Assembly (NCBI RefSeq): GCF_900110275.1
Contig: NZ_FODC01000008.1
Location: forward strand, 1 to 64,000
Direction of reading: 5' to 3'
DNA from: Duganella sp. CF517
GTDB taxonomy: Bacteria; Pseudomonadota; Gammaproteobacteria; Burkholderiales; Burkholderiaceae_D
Length of the DNA: 64,000 nt
Both the position numbers and the translations under genes were made by a program. The notes under the pieces are model-generated. The model did not search any database, was not told where the DNA came from, and saw only the letters and a program-made list of their open reading frames with translations. Of the stretch, positions 57,304 through 64,000 are shown in pieces. The stretch's first letter is position 1, and every line of letters starts with the position of its first letter.

Positions 57304-58032
57304 TTAGAATGCAAGTTTCAGGCCGATGGTGGCTTGCCGGGTGTTGGCGCCGTTGAATTGCGCGCCGAGGGAGCCATCGACAAACAAGCGTTCCGGAATC
57401 AGTGCCCAGCGAGCGGCAAGTTGCGCCCACGGCGCGCCCCGGTCGTCGCCGAAGATCTCGCCCATCAGGTCGACCGGGCCGACGGCGCCGCGCCGCTCCA
57501 GCGCGAGCGCCCAGATCGTCTTGTCGCCATGGGAAGAGGTCGTGCCGACCCAGCCGACATTGGCGTGGACCAGCCATTGGTCGTGCGGAACGCTCAGCAC
57601 GGCCTTGATTTCGGTCGCCTCGTGGCGCAGATGGTCGACATGCTTGCCGCCATACGCCGCGTAGGCGATGGCGATGCCGGCGCGCTCGTCGGTCAGCGTG
57701 CGCAGCGCGGTTTTGCCGCTCACCGCGGCCACCGTCGCATGGCCCGGGTAGGTCTTTTCCCTGCCGGCGCCGGCGTTTAGTTGGGTCTGAAAACCGGTGC
57801 CGCAGCCTAATTGCCCCCATATCAGGTTCAGATCGGGCCGTTTGAAACGTGCGATATAGCTTTCAATTTCGCAGGCGCCCGCGTCCAACACGCCGGCATC
57901 CTCGGTCACCAGCGGGCGACCGGCCCAAGCCGCCGGCAGGTGAAGAAAAAACACGGCGATGGCGGCCGCGCGCAAACCCCGGCGCGCCGATGGCATTAAG
58001 CGAAGTAATATCGGATCGATATTTTTAAACAT
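57304..58032 (-). CDS. outer-membrane-like beta-barrel protein
   Basis: 242 aa with signal peptide (AAAIAVFFLHLPAAWAGRPL). After VTEDAGVLDAGACEIESYIA come alternating strands, ending in GLKLAF with the terminal Phe that BAM recognises. The start resembles transporters of the MetA/phenol-degradation barrel type, but assignment is loose. Start codon uncertain. Lies between the chemoreceptor and a 280-base spacer. Confidence 0.65.
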   Translation of the reverse strand: MFKNIDPILLRLMPSARRGLRAAAIAVFFLHLPAAWAGRPLVTEDAGVLDAGACEIESYIARFKRPDLNLIWGQLGCGTGFQTQLNAGAGREKTYPGHATVAAVSGKTALRTLTDERAGIAIAYAAYGGKHVDHLRHEATEIKAVLSVPHDQWLVHANVGWVGTTSSHGDKTIWALALERRGAVGPVDLMGEIFGDDRGAPWAQLAARWALIPERLFVDGSLGAQFNGANTRQATIGLKLAF

Positions 58033-58316
58033 ATATCAAAAGGCTGGGATTTTATGCAATGTGGTCAAGCCATTAATAACGGCCTTATTACCATCTAATC
58101 TGCAAGTTAATGCCGTGAAGAGGCGTCTTCGAATAAAAGAAGGTACAGGATAGGATGCGGATTTTAAATAAGTTTCTATCGGGACTTATTTAATCGGTGT
58201 TGAAACGGCGGTTTTGTGTAGGTGTGGAGCAACATCGGGACGATGGGAGGGGGAGGGGACCGGCGGCGGCGGCCGGCCATGGTCGCGCGGTCGGCGACGG
58301 TAGGGCGGGGAGGGGG

Positions 58317-59063
58317 TCAGGGCCGGGCAGGCGCCCGACGCAGCGCCGTGAAGGCGGCAAATTCCCATGAGCGGAAGCCGACCAGCAGGGTAAAACCGTC
58401 GCGCTCCTGCGGCGCCAGCTTGCGGTCGCCCTGGTGCAAGCGCGCCAGTTCGCCGGCCAACTGCTGGATGCGGCCGACCAGCTCCTGCGCGCTCGGCAGC
58501 GACAGCCGCGCGGGCAGGCACAGCAGGGTTTCGCCGGCGCCGTCGAAGCTGCCGCCGAAGTAGTCGGCCACCGCGTGCTCGCGGAAAAATTGTTGTACCG
58601 GGCCGTCCGGCAGCCAGCGGAAGGCGTTCGATACGCGCAGGCGGTAGCGGTTCATCGGCTTGAGTTCGATCACGCCAAGACGGTCCAGCTCCGCCAGCAG
58701 CATGATGCATTCGGGTTCGGTCAGGTCGTAGGTTTCCAGCACCTGCTCCACGGTCCAGTGGCCGAGGCAGCAGATCGCCATCAGCAGCAAATGCGGCTGC
58801 GCCAGCAGCGATTTTTCCTGGGTCAGGGTCAGCGCGTCGGCCTGCGGCGTGGCGTCGGCGGCGCCGCGCAGCACGTCCTCCATCGCCACCCCGGCCGCCT
58901 TGCAGATCTGCGCCAGCCGCGACAGCGACATGTCCTGCTGGCCGAACATGCGCTTGACGCTGGACTCGCTCATGGCGATGCGCTCGGCGAGCATTTTGTA
59001 GGTGACGCCGGCGGTCCGCATCTGGGTCCGCAGCACCTGCAACAGCAATTCCGGTGAACTCAT
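58317..59063 (-). CDS. XRE-family transcriptional regulator
   Basis: 248 aa from ATG 59063 (MSSPELLLQVLRTQMRTAGV). The N-terminal helix-turn-helix is VTYKMLAERIAMSESSVKRM followed by SLSRLAQICKAAGVAMEDVL. The C-terminal 160 residues are an effector or dimer domain with no assigned family (LLMAICCLGHWTVEQVLETY). It stands alone, 180 bases from the next gene. Confidence 0.85.
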   Translation of the reverse strand: MSSPELLLQVLRTQMRTAGVTYKMLAERIAMSESSVKRMFGQQDMSLSRLAQICKAAGVAMEDVLRGAADATPQADALTLTQEKSLLAQPHLLLMAICCLGHWTVEQVLETYDLTEPECIMLLAELDRLGVIELKPMNRYRLRVSNAFRWLPDGPVQQFFREHAVADYFGGSFDGAGETLLCLPARLSLPSAQELVGRIQQLAGELARLHQGDRKLAPQERDGFTLLVGFRSWEFAAFTALRRAPARP

Positions 59064-59199
59064 AGATACCTTGACAAATCGGCTAGACAGCACGGGAAAG
59101 GTATCGTAGCACGGTACTTGCCGTGCTGAAAAGTAGTTCTTGGAACAATCAATTAGTACATGGGCACGATGTGGAGGACGATGGGGTCATTGCCCGAGA

Positions 59200-59223
59200 G
59201 CGGGCGCCACCACAGGCGCCCGC
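59200..59223. terminator. hairpin downstream of the 68-aa gene
   Basis: GCGGGCGCC-ACCACA-GGCGCCCGC, a perfect 9-bp stem 21 bases after the minus-strand stop at 59245, without T-run on the minus strand. Confidence 0.5.
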
Positions 59224-59244
59224 CGACGGTATCACTGCGCTATT

Positions 59245-59451
59245 TCACAGATCTTCCGGGTCCGGCTTGAGCTTGGCCTTGGCCAGCAGGCGCTTGGCGG
59301 CCTGGCGCTCGGCCGCCGCCGGTTTGGCGTGCGGGCCGGCGCCGCCGGCGCGCGCCTTGGCCGCCAGCGCCACCGGGTTGCGCGGCGGCTTTTGCGACGG
59401 CTCGACGCGGATCGTCATCTTCTGCCGCGTCGACAAGGCCTTGTTCGCCAT
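59245..59451 (-). CDS. small basic Ala/Lys-rich protein downstream of hslU
   Basis: 68 aa (MANKALSTRQKMTIRVEPSQ ... AAERQAAKRLLAKAKLKPDP). Strongly basic, probably disordered or nucleic-acid-binding. Same strand as hslVU and 14 bases after the hslU stop, so likely cotranscribed. No family recognised. Confidence 0.6.
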   Translation of the reverse strand: MANKALSTRQKMTIRVEPSQKPPRNPVALAAKARAGGAGPHAKPAAAERQAAKRLLAKAKLKPDPEDL

Positions 59452-59465
59452 CGCCGGCCCCCTTG

Positions 59466-60806
59466 TTACAACACGTAGCGCGACAGGTCTTCGTTGACCG
59501 CCAGCGCGTCGAGCCGCTCGTTGACATAGGCCGCGTCGATCGTGATGACCTTGCCGCCGTCCTCGCTGGCGGTGAACGACAGTTCCTCCAGCAGCTTTTC
59601 CATCACCGTGTACAGGCGGCGCGCGCCGATGTTCTCGGTGCGCTCGTTGACCGAGTAGGCGATCTCCGCCAGCCGGGTGATGCCTTCCGGTGCAAACTCG
59701 ATGGTGACGTTCTCGGTCGCCAGCAGCGCCTCGTACTGCTTGGTCAGGCAGGCGTCGGTGCTGGTGAGGATGCGCTCGAAATCGGCGATCGACAGCGACT
59801 CCAGTTCGACCCGGATCGGGAAGCGGCCCTGCAGCTCCGGGATCAGGTCGGACGGATTGGCCAGGTGGAACGCGCCCGACGCGATGAACAGGATGTGGTC
59901 GGTCTTGATCATGCCGTACTTGGTGTTGACGGTGGTGCCCTCGACCAGCGGCAGCAGGTCGCGCTGCACGCCGGCGCGCGAGACGTCGGCGCCGCCCACT
60001 TCCGAGCGCGAGGCGATCTTGTCGATCTCGTCGAGGAACACGATGCCGTTCTGCTCGACGTTCTGGATCGCCTTCTGCTTCATCTCGTCGTCGTTGACCA
60101 GCTTGGCGGCCTCCTCGTCGATGAGGAACTTCATCGCCTCCTTGATCTTGACCTTGCGCGCCTTCTTGCGCGCGCCGCCGATGCCGGAGAACATCGACTT
60201 GATCTGCTCGGTCATTTCCTCCATGCCGGGCGGGGCCATGATTTCCATCTGCGGCCCGGTCTCGGCCAGTTCGATCTCGATTTCCTTGTCGTCCAGCTCG
60301 CCCTGGCGCAGCCGCTTGCGGAAGGTCTGGCGGGTGGCGTCGCCGGCCGGGGGCGCGTCCGCCGGCGTGGCCTGGTGGAAGCCGAAGTCGCGCGCCGGCG
60401 GCAGCAGGATGTCGATCACGCGGTCCTCGGCGGCGTCCTCGGCGCGGGTGCGCACCTTGGCCATTTCGGCCGAACGGGTCTGCTTGATGCCGATGTCGAT
60501 CAGGTCGCGGATGATGGTGTCGACGTCGCGCCCCACGTAGCCGACCTCGGTGAACTTGGTGGCCTCGATCTTGATGAACGGGGCGTCGGCCAGCTTGGCC
60601 AGGCGGCGCGCGATCTCGGTCTTGCCGACGCCGGTCGGGCCGATCATCAGGATGTTCTTGGGCGTGATCTCGTGGCGCAGCGGTTCCTCGACCTGCTGGC
60701 GGCGCCAGCGGTTGCGCAGCGCGATGGCGACCGCCTTCTTGGCCTTGCCCTGGCCGACCACGTGCTTGTCGAGTTCACCGACGATTTCATGGGGAGTCAT
60801 GTTCAT
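59466..60806 (-). CDS. hslU: HslU ATPase of the HslUV protease
   Basis: 446 aa. Walker A GPTGVGKTEIARRLAKLA, Walker B GIVFLDEIDKIASR, I-domain about 110-240, sensor 2 near GARRLYTVMEK, and a C-terminal tail that inserts into HslV (DLSRYVL). It unfolds substrates for HslV. The ATG overlaps the hslV stop (ATGA at 60803-60806). Confidence 0.97.
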   Translation of the reverse strand: MNMTPHEIVGELDKHVVGQGKAKKAVAIALRNRWRRQQVEEPLRHEITPKNILMIGPTGVGKTEIARRLAKLADAPFIKIEATKFTEVGYVGRDVDTIIRDLIDIGIKQTRSAEMAKVRTRAEDAAEDRVIDILLPPARDFGFHQATPADAPPAGDATRQTFRKRLRQGELDDKEIEIELAETGPQMEIMAPPGMEEMTEQIKSMFSGIGGARKKARKVKIKEAMKFLIDEEAAKLVNDDEMKQKAIQNVEQNGIVFLDEIDKIASRSEVGGADVSRAGVQRDLLPLVEGTTVNTKYGMIKTDHILFIASGAFHLANPSDLIPELQGRFPIRVELESLSIADFERILTSTDACLTKQYEALLATENVTIEFAPEGITRLAEIAYSVNERTENIGARRLYTVMEKLLEELSFTASEDGGKVITIDAAYVNERLDALAVNEDLSRYVL

Positions 60807-61345
60807 GCTGGTTCCAGTGTTTCAACGATGTGATTCAAGTTGGTGTAGATGCACAGCTGCCCCGCGATGGTCAGTGATTTTTTGACGATTTCGGCGGGCG
60901 ACAGTTCCGTGTTTTCCACCAGGGCCTTGGCGGCGGACTGGGCATAGGTGCCGCCCGAACCGATGGCGCCGACGCCGTCCTCGGGCTCGAGCACGTCGCC
61001 GTTGCCGGTGATGACCAGGGTCGACTCGTGGTCGGCCACCAGCAGCATCGCCTCCAGGCGGCGCAGCACGCGGTCGGTGCGCCAGTCCTTGGCCAGCTCG
61101 ACCGAAGCGCGCAGCAGGTTGCCCTGGTGTTTTTCCAGCTTGCCCTCGAAGCGGTCGAGCAGCGTGAAGGCGTCGGCGGTGCCGCCGGCGAAACCGACCA
61201 GCACCTTGCCCTGGTAGACCTTGCGCACCTTGCGGGCCGTGCCCTTCATGACGATGTTGCCCAGCGTGACCTGGCCGTCGCCGCCGAGGGCGACGTCTTT
61301 GCCGCGGCGCACGCACAGGATGGTGGTACCGTGAAATTGTTCCAT
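60803..61345 (-). CDS. hslV: HslV peptidase of the HslUV protease
   Basis: 180 aa. Short prosequence MEQFHG, then catalytic Thr in TTILCVRRGKDVALGGDGQV after processing. Other typical parts: FAGGTADAFTLLDRFEGKLE and AIGSGGTYAQSAAKAL. Forms a double hexamer capped by HslU. Upstream on the strand it starts the hslVU unit. Confidence 0.97.
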   Translation of the reverse strand: MEQFHGTTILCVRRGKDVALGGDGQVTLGNIVMKGTARKVRKVYQGKVLVGFAGGTADAFTLLDRFEGKLEKHQGNLLRASVELAKDWRTDRVLRRLEAMLLVADHESTLVITGNGDVLEPEDGVGAIGSGGTYAQSAAKALVENTELSPAEIVKKSLTIAGQLCIYTNLNHIVETLEPA

Positions 61346-61425
61346 ATTGACCTCAGAGTGATGACGCGAACTGCTTCAAGACTGAAAAGTGGGGCTGGAA
61401 ACCGGAATTGCAAGTTGGTACGAAA

Positions 61426-62742
61426 TTAGTACTTGTGCGGGTAGAGCCGGGCGATGTCGGCGTAACCGAGTAATCTTAACAGGGCCGTGACCAGATGGTT
61501 CACGTCGCGGAATTCGATTTTCCGGCCGGCGGCGGCGAGCGGCTGCAGGCAGGCGTGCAGGCCGATCGCCGCGGGATAGTCGATGCGCAGCAGCCGCGAG
61601 CAATCGAACACGATGGTCCGGTACTGGCCGGCGTAGTGGTCGATGGCGGGCAGCAGGGCGCCGAGCTGGGTTTCCATGACGGCCGGCAGCATGAAGCGGT
61701 CGGGCGAGGCCGGCGCGTGCTGCGCCGGCGCCATCGCCACCTTGTGCGGGGCGGCGAACGACGGCGGCGACACCTCGAAGGTGACGCAATAGTCCATGCC
61801 GGTTTCCTCGAATTCCTTTTCGCGGTTGAGCAGTTGCAGCAGTTCGAGCAGCAGCAGCCACGGCCCCTCGGTATCGTCGGGGCGGCCGATGGCGATGCCG
61901 GCGCGGATCTGCGCGGCCAGCTCTGCCGCGCCGACCAGGATCAGTTCGCGCTGCTGCGCCTGCAGCCGGCGCAGCGCGTCGAGCAGCAGCCAGCAGGCCG
62001 GCGCCTCGATGTCGGTGACGCGCTGGAATTCAAGCCGCAGCACCGGGTGCCGGTCGGCCAGCCGCAGCAGGTCCTCGAGCCGGCCGGCGATGTGGTCGCC
62101 CAGCACGCCGCTGAACGTGGTGGTCGGCGTCACGCCGGCCCAGCCGGGCGCGCCGGCCGCCGGGCCGGCCGCCGCGCGCCACGACGGCGGCGAGGTTTCG
62201 AAGGTGCTGACGTAGTCGATCGACAGGTTGTCGAAGCGTTCCTGACGGCCATCGGCCTGGTACAGGTCGAACAGCATCCACCAGACGGTGCGGTCCTGGC
62301 CGGCGCCGGCGGCGATGCTGTCGGTCAGCATCTGCTCGGCCGCCGCGCTTTGGCCGTTGGCGTAGAGGATGGCGATTTCCTCGACCACCGGCGCGCTCTG
62401 CGCCGCCACCGCCGCCTGCGGCAGGTCGTCGTCGCGCAGCAGCAGGGTGGTGGGGAGCTCGCCCGGCGCATCGGCGTCGGCGCCGCCGGACCGGGCCGGG
62501 CGCTGGCGCTGGCTGCCCCAGGCCGGTTCGGGCTCGTTGAAGATGTCGAACGCCATCGCCGATTCGATGGCGTCGATCTTCATGGCGGTGGCGCGGGCGA
62601 TCTCGCGCTGGCGCGCCTGCTGGTGCTGGCGCGCGGTTTCGCTGTTGGCGGCCAGCCGCGCGGCGTCGTCGTCGCCGAGCGGGTCGGGCGCCTGGTCCGG
62701 GCGCGGCTGGTCGGGTTTCTTGAATAGCGAAAACAGTCCCAC
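61426..62742 (-). CDS. STAS-domain protein
   Basis: 438 aa, soluble. Disordered acidic/Pro start (FSLFKKPDQPRPDQAPDPLG), a mid-region (residues 120-200, IALYA-type helix, DRTVWWMLFDLYQADGRQER) and a C-terminal STAS-like domain around YRTIVFDCSRLLRIDYPAAI and EFRDVNHLVTALLRLLGYAD. The region between (PACWLLLDALRRLQAQQREL) reads like a second STAS-type half. A scaffold role in signalling is inferred. Usual neighbour of hslVU in this group. Confidence 0.7.
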   Translation of the reverse strand: MGLFSLFKKPDQPRPDQAPDPLGDDDAARLAANSETARQHQQARQREIARATAMKIDAIESAMAFDIFNEPEPAWGSQRQRPARSGGADADAPGELPTTLLLRDDDLPQAAVAAQSAPVVEEIAILYANGQSAAAEQMLTDSIAAGAGQDRTVWWMLFDLYQADGRQERFDNLSIDYVSTFETSPPSWRAAAGPAAGAPGWAGVTPTTTFSGVLGDHIAGRLEDLLRLADRHPVLRLEFQRVTDIEAPACWLLLDALRRLQAQQRELILVGAAELAAQIRAGIAIGRPDDTEGPWLLLLELLQLLNREKEFEETGMDYCVTFEVSPPSFAAPHKVAMAPAQHAPASPDRFMLPAVMETQLGALLPAIDHYAGQYRTIVFDCSRLLRIDYPAAIGLHACLQPLAAAGRKIEFRDVNHLVTALLRLLGYADIARLYPHKY

Positions 62743-62854
62743 GCTTTCCTCGTTGTCGTCGGCGCAGGCCGTGTCAGCGTAGTGTAGCGGAAGGGAAAGG
62801 GGATGCTCGTTACGGATGGGAAGGGTGTGCGGCCGGCACGCAAAAAAAGCGCGT

Positions 62855-62882
62855 AAAAAAGCACGCGGCGAGCGCGTGCTTT
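62855..62882 (-). terminator. terminator of dksA
   Basis: On the minus strand AAAGCACGCG / CGCGTGCTTT (10 bp, five-base loop) followed by six T residues, about 40 bases after the dksA stop. Confidence 0.88.
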
Positions 62883-62919
62883 CTGGCGTGCCTACGCGGC
62901 CGGCCGGCCGGCGGGCGTG

Positions 62920-63366
62920 TCAGTCGCCGTACAGCTTCTGTTTCAGTTCGCGGCGCTGTTGCGCTTCCAGCGACAGGGTGGCGGTCGGACGGGCGATCAG
63001 GCGCGGGATGCCGATCGGCTCGCCGGTTTCCTCGCACCAGCCGTAGTCGCCGCCGTCGATGGCGACGATCGACTGCTGCACCTTCTTGAGCAGCTTGCGC
63101 TCGCGGTCGCGGGTGCGCAGTTCCAGCGCGTGTTCCTCTTCGATCGTGGCGCGGTCGGCCGGGTCCGGTACGAGCACGGTTTCGCGCAGGTGTTCGGTGG
63201 TTTCGCCGGCGTTTTTCAGCAGCTCTTTCTCAAGGGCTTGCAGCTTTGCTTTGAAAAATGCCATTTGCGCCGGATTCATGTAATCCTTTTCATCCATCTT
63301 CAGAATTTCTTCTTCGGTCAGGACGCGGTCGGCGGCGGCGGGGGTCGATTTATTAGTTTTGGTCAT
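62920..63366 (-). CDS. dksA: DksA-type RNA polymerase secondary-channel regulator, cysteine-poor
   Basis: 148 aa. Coiled-coil with acidic tip (VPDPADRATIEEEHALELRT) and C-terminal segment YGWCEETGEPIGIPRLIARP. In E. coli DksA this zinc finger has four cysteines (CESC and CIDC); here only one remains, the others being Thr, Ser and Ala (LSLEAQQRRE). The fold may therefore be zinc-independent, as in DksA2-like proteins. It potentiates ppGpp control. Neighbour of the CobW gene. Confidence 0.94.
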   Translation of the reverse strand: MTKTNKSTPAAADRVLTEEEILKMDEKDYMNPAQMAFFKAKLQALEKELLKNAGETTEHLRETVLVPDPADRATIEEEHALELRTRDRERKLLKKVQQSIVAIDGGDYGWCEETGEPIGIPRLIARPTATLSLEAQQRRELKQKLYGD

Positions 63367-63479
63367 AACTTCGCTTACCTTCGATACGACAGAGTTTTCA
63401 AATTAATCAGCCCGGATTTCGTGGCACTTACCGTGGCATTTAAGTAGCAATTTAGCCATCCCCACAAAACCCGGATAGT

Positions 63480-64000
63480 TTATACCAGACATTGTTCCAA
63501 ACCGCTAATAAAGATGTCTTTTGGCAGATTTTTACCTATAAACACCATTTTGCTGCCGCGAACGTCGTTTTCTCCCCATTTCGCCCCCAGATCGCTGCCC
63601 ATGATCTGGTGCACGCCCTGGAACACCACCTTGCGGTCGGCGCCCTGCATCAACAATACGCCTTTGTAGCGCAGCATGCGAGGACCGTAGACATTTACCA
63701 GCCCGCCGAGGAATTCGTCCAGCTTGGCGGTGTCGAACGGGCGTGTGCTTTTGAACACAAAGGCGGCGATGTCGTCGCTGTGGTGGCCGTGGTGGTGATT
63801 GTGGTCGTGGCCGTCGTGAGCGTGGCCTTCATGGCCGTGATCGTGGCCGTGATCGTGGCCGCAGTGCTCGTCGTGCACGTGGTCGTCGTCGTGGACCTGG
63901 TCGGTCGCCAGGAAATCGGGGTCGAGCTCCAGCTTGTCGTTCAGGTTGAAACCCTTGAGGTCGAGCACGTCGGCCAGCGGGGCGCGGCCGAAATCGGCCT
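63480..64000 (-). CDS. CobW/COG0523 GTPase, C-terminal part, His-rich
   Basis: The frame is open to the window end, so the GTPase domain and start lie outside; about 173 C-terminal residues are visible. It begins ADFGRAPLADVLDLKGFNLN, continues through a His/Asp-rich metal-binding stretch (about 38 residues with more than 15 His) and the CobW C-terminal domain (FVFKSTRPFDTAKLDEFLGG, RMLRYKGVLLMQGADRKVVF). Such proteins act as zinc (or other metal) chaperones. Internal GTG/ATG starts are artefacts. Confidence 0.92.
   Translation of the reverse strand, partial: ADFGRAPLADVLDLKGFNLNDKLELDPDFLATDQVHDDDHVHDEHCGHDHGHDHGHEGHAHDGHDHNHHHGHHSDDIAAFVFKSTRPFDTAKLDEFLGGLVNVYGPRMLRYKGVLLMQGADRKVVFQGVHQIMGSDLGAKWGENDVRGSKMVFIGKNLPKDIFISGLEQCLV

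Overview
The window reads as chromosome from a GC-rich betaproteobacterium, most likely Oxalobacteraceae (Massilia/Duganella/Janthinobacterium type). This rests on the neighbourhoods sspB-sspA-petCBA, mscL, gpmA-envC-ctpA-moeB, hslVU-dksA-cobW and a complete Gsp type II secretion cluster. The genus is inferred from gene order and codon style, not from a database search.

Left chromosomal part (1-8.3 kb): the end of an alpha/beta hydrolase, a periplasmic solute-binding protein, a hybrid histidine kinase carrying its own REC and Hpt domains, a degraded patch (3.85-4.2 kb), two tiny Cys-rich exported proteins, and an NAD-salvage unit. In that unit an NrtR-type repressor precedes a PRPP synthetase that overlaps nadV, and palindromes cover both promoters.

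Mobile element (8423-24636, about 16.2 kb): it lies between two identical 48-bp copies of the 3' part of a tRNA-Thr(UGU) gene. It carries a tyrosine integrase with 11-bp-spaced repeats at both ends, an excisionase-like protein, a MobV-type relaxase, phage-like small proteins, a chain of eight ATGA-overlapping genes ending in a RepA-like hexameric ATPase, and a serine resolvase with its res site. Candidate cargo is a HEPN protein and a ClpP-fold protease with a 68-aa partner. No conjugation channel genes are present, so it looks like an integrative mobilizable element. Its strangest part is a 1-kb non-coding stretch (16.4-17.44 kb) packed with short, perfect, mutually different hairpins, many sharing the core GA-A(2-3)-TC. 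The same kind of hairpin recurs in the 3' half of the relaxase gene and upstream of the mobilization operon.

Right chromosomal part (24.7-64 kb): stringent starvation proteins and the cytochrome bc1 operon on the minus strand; mscL, a DegS-like protease and a DUF2461 protein on plus; gpsA, an SH3 protein, secB, grxC and a rhodanese on minus; then gpmA, envC, ctpA, moeB and an exported amidohydrolase. The T2SS cluster gspGHIJKLMN-D-E-F-C (41.9-53.3 kb) is followed by a PlpD-type patatin autotransporter. Four perfectly spaced 11-bp repeats resembling a Pho box precede gspG. The window ends with a chemoreceptor, an outer-membrane-like protein, an XRE regulator, hslVU, a STAS-domain protein, a Cys-poor DksA and the C-terminal part of a His-rich CobW GTPase cut by the window edge.
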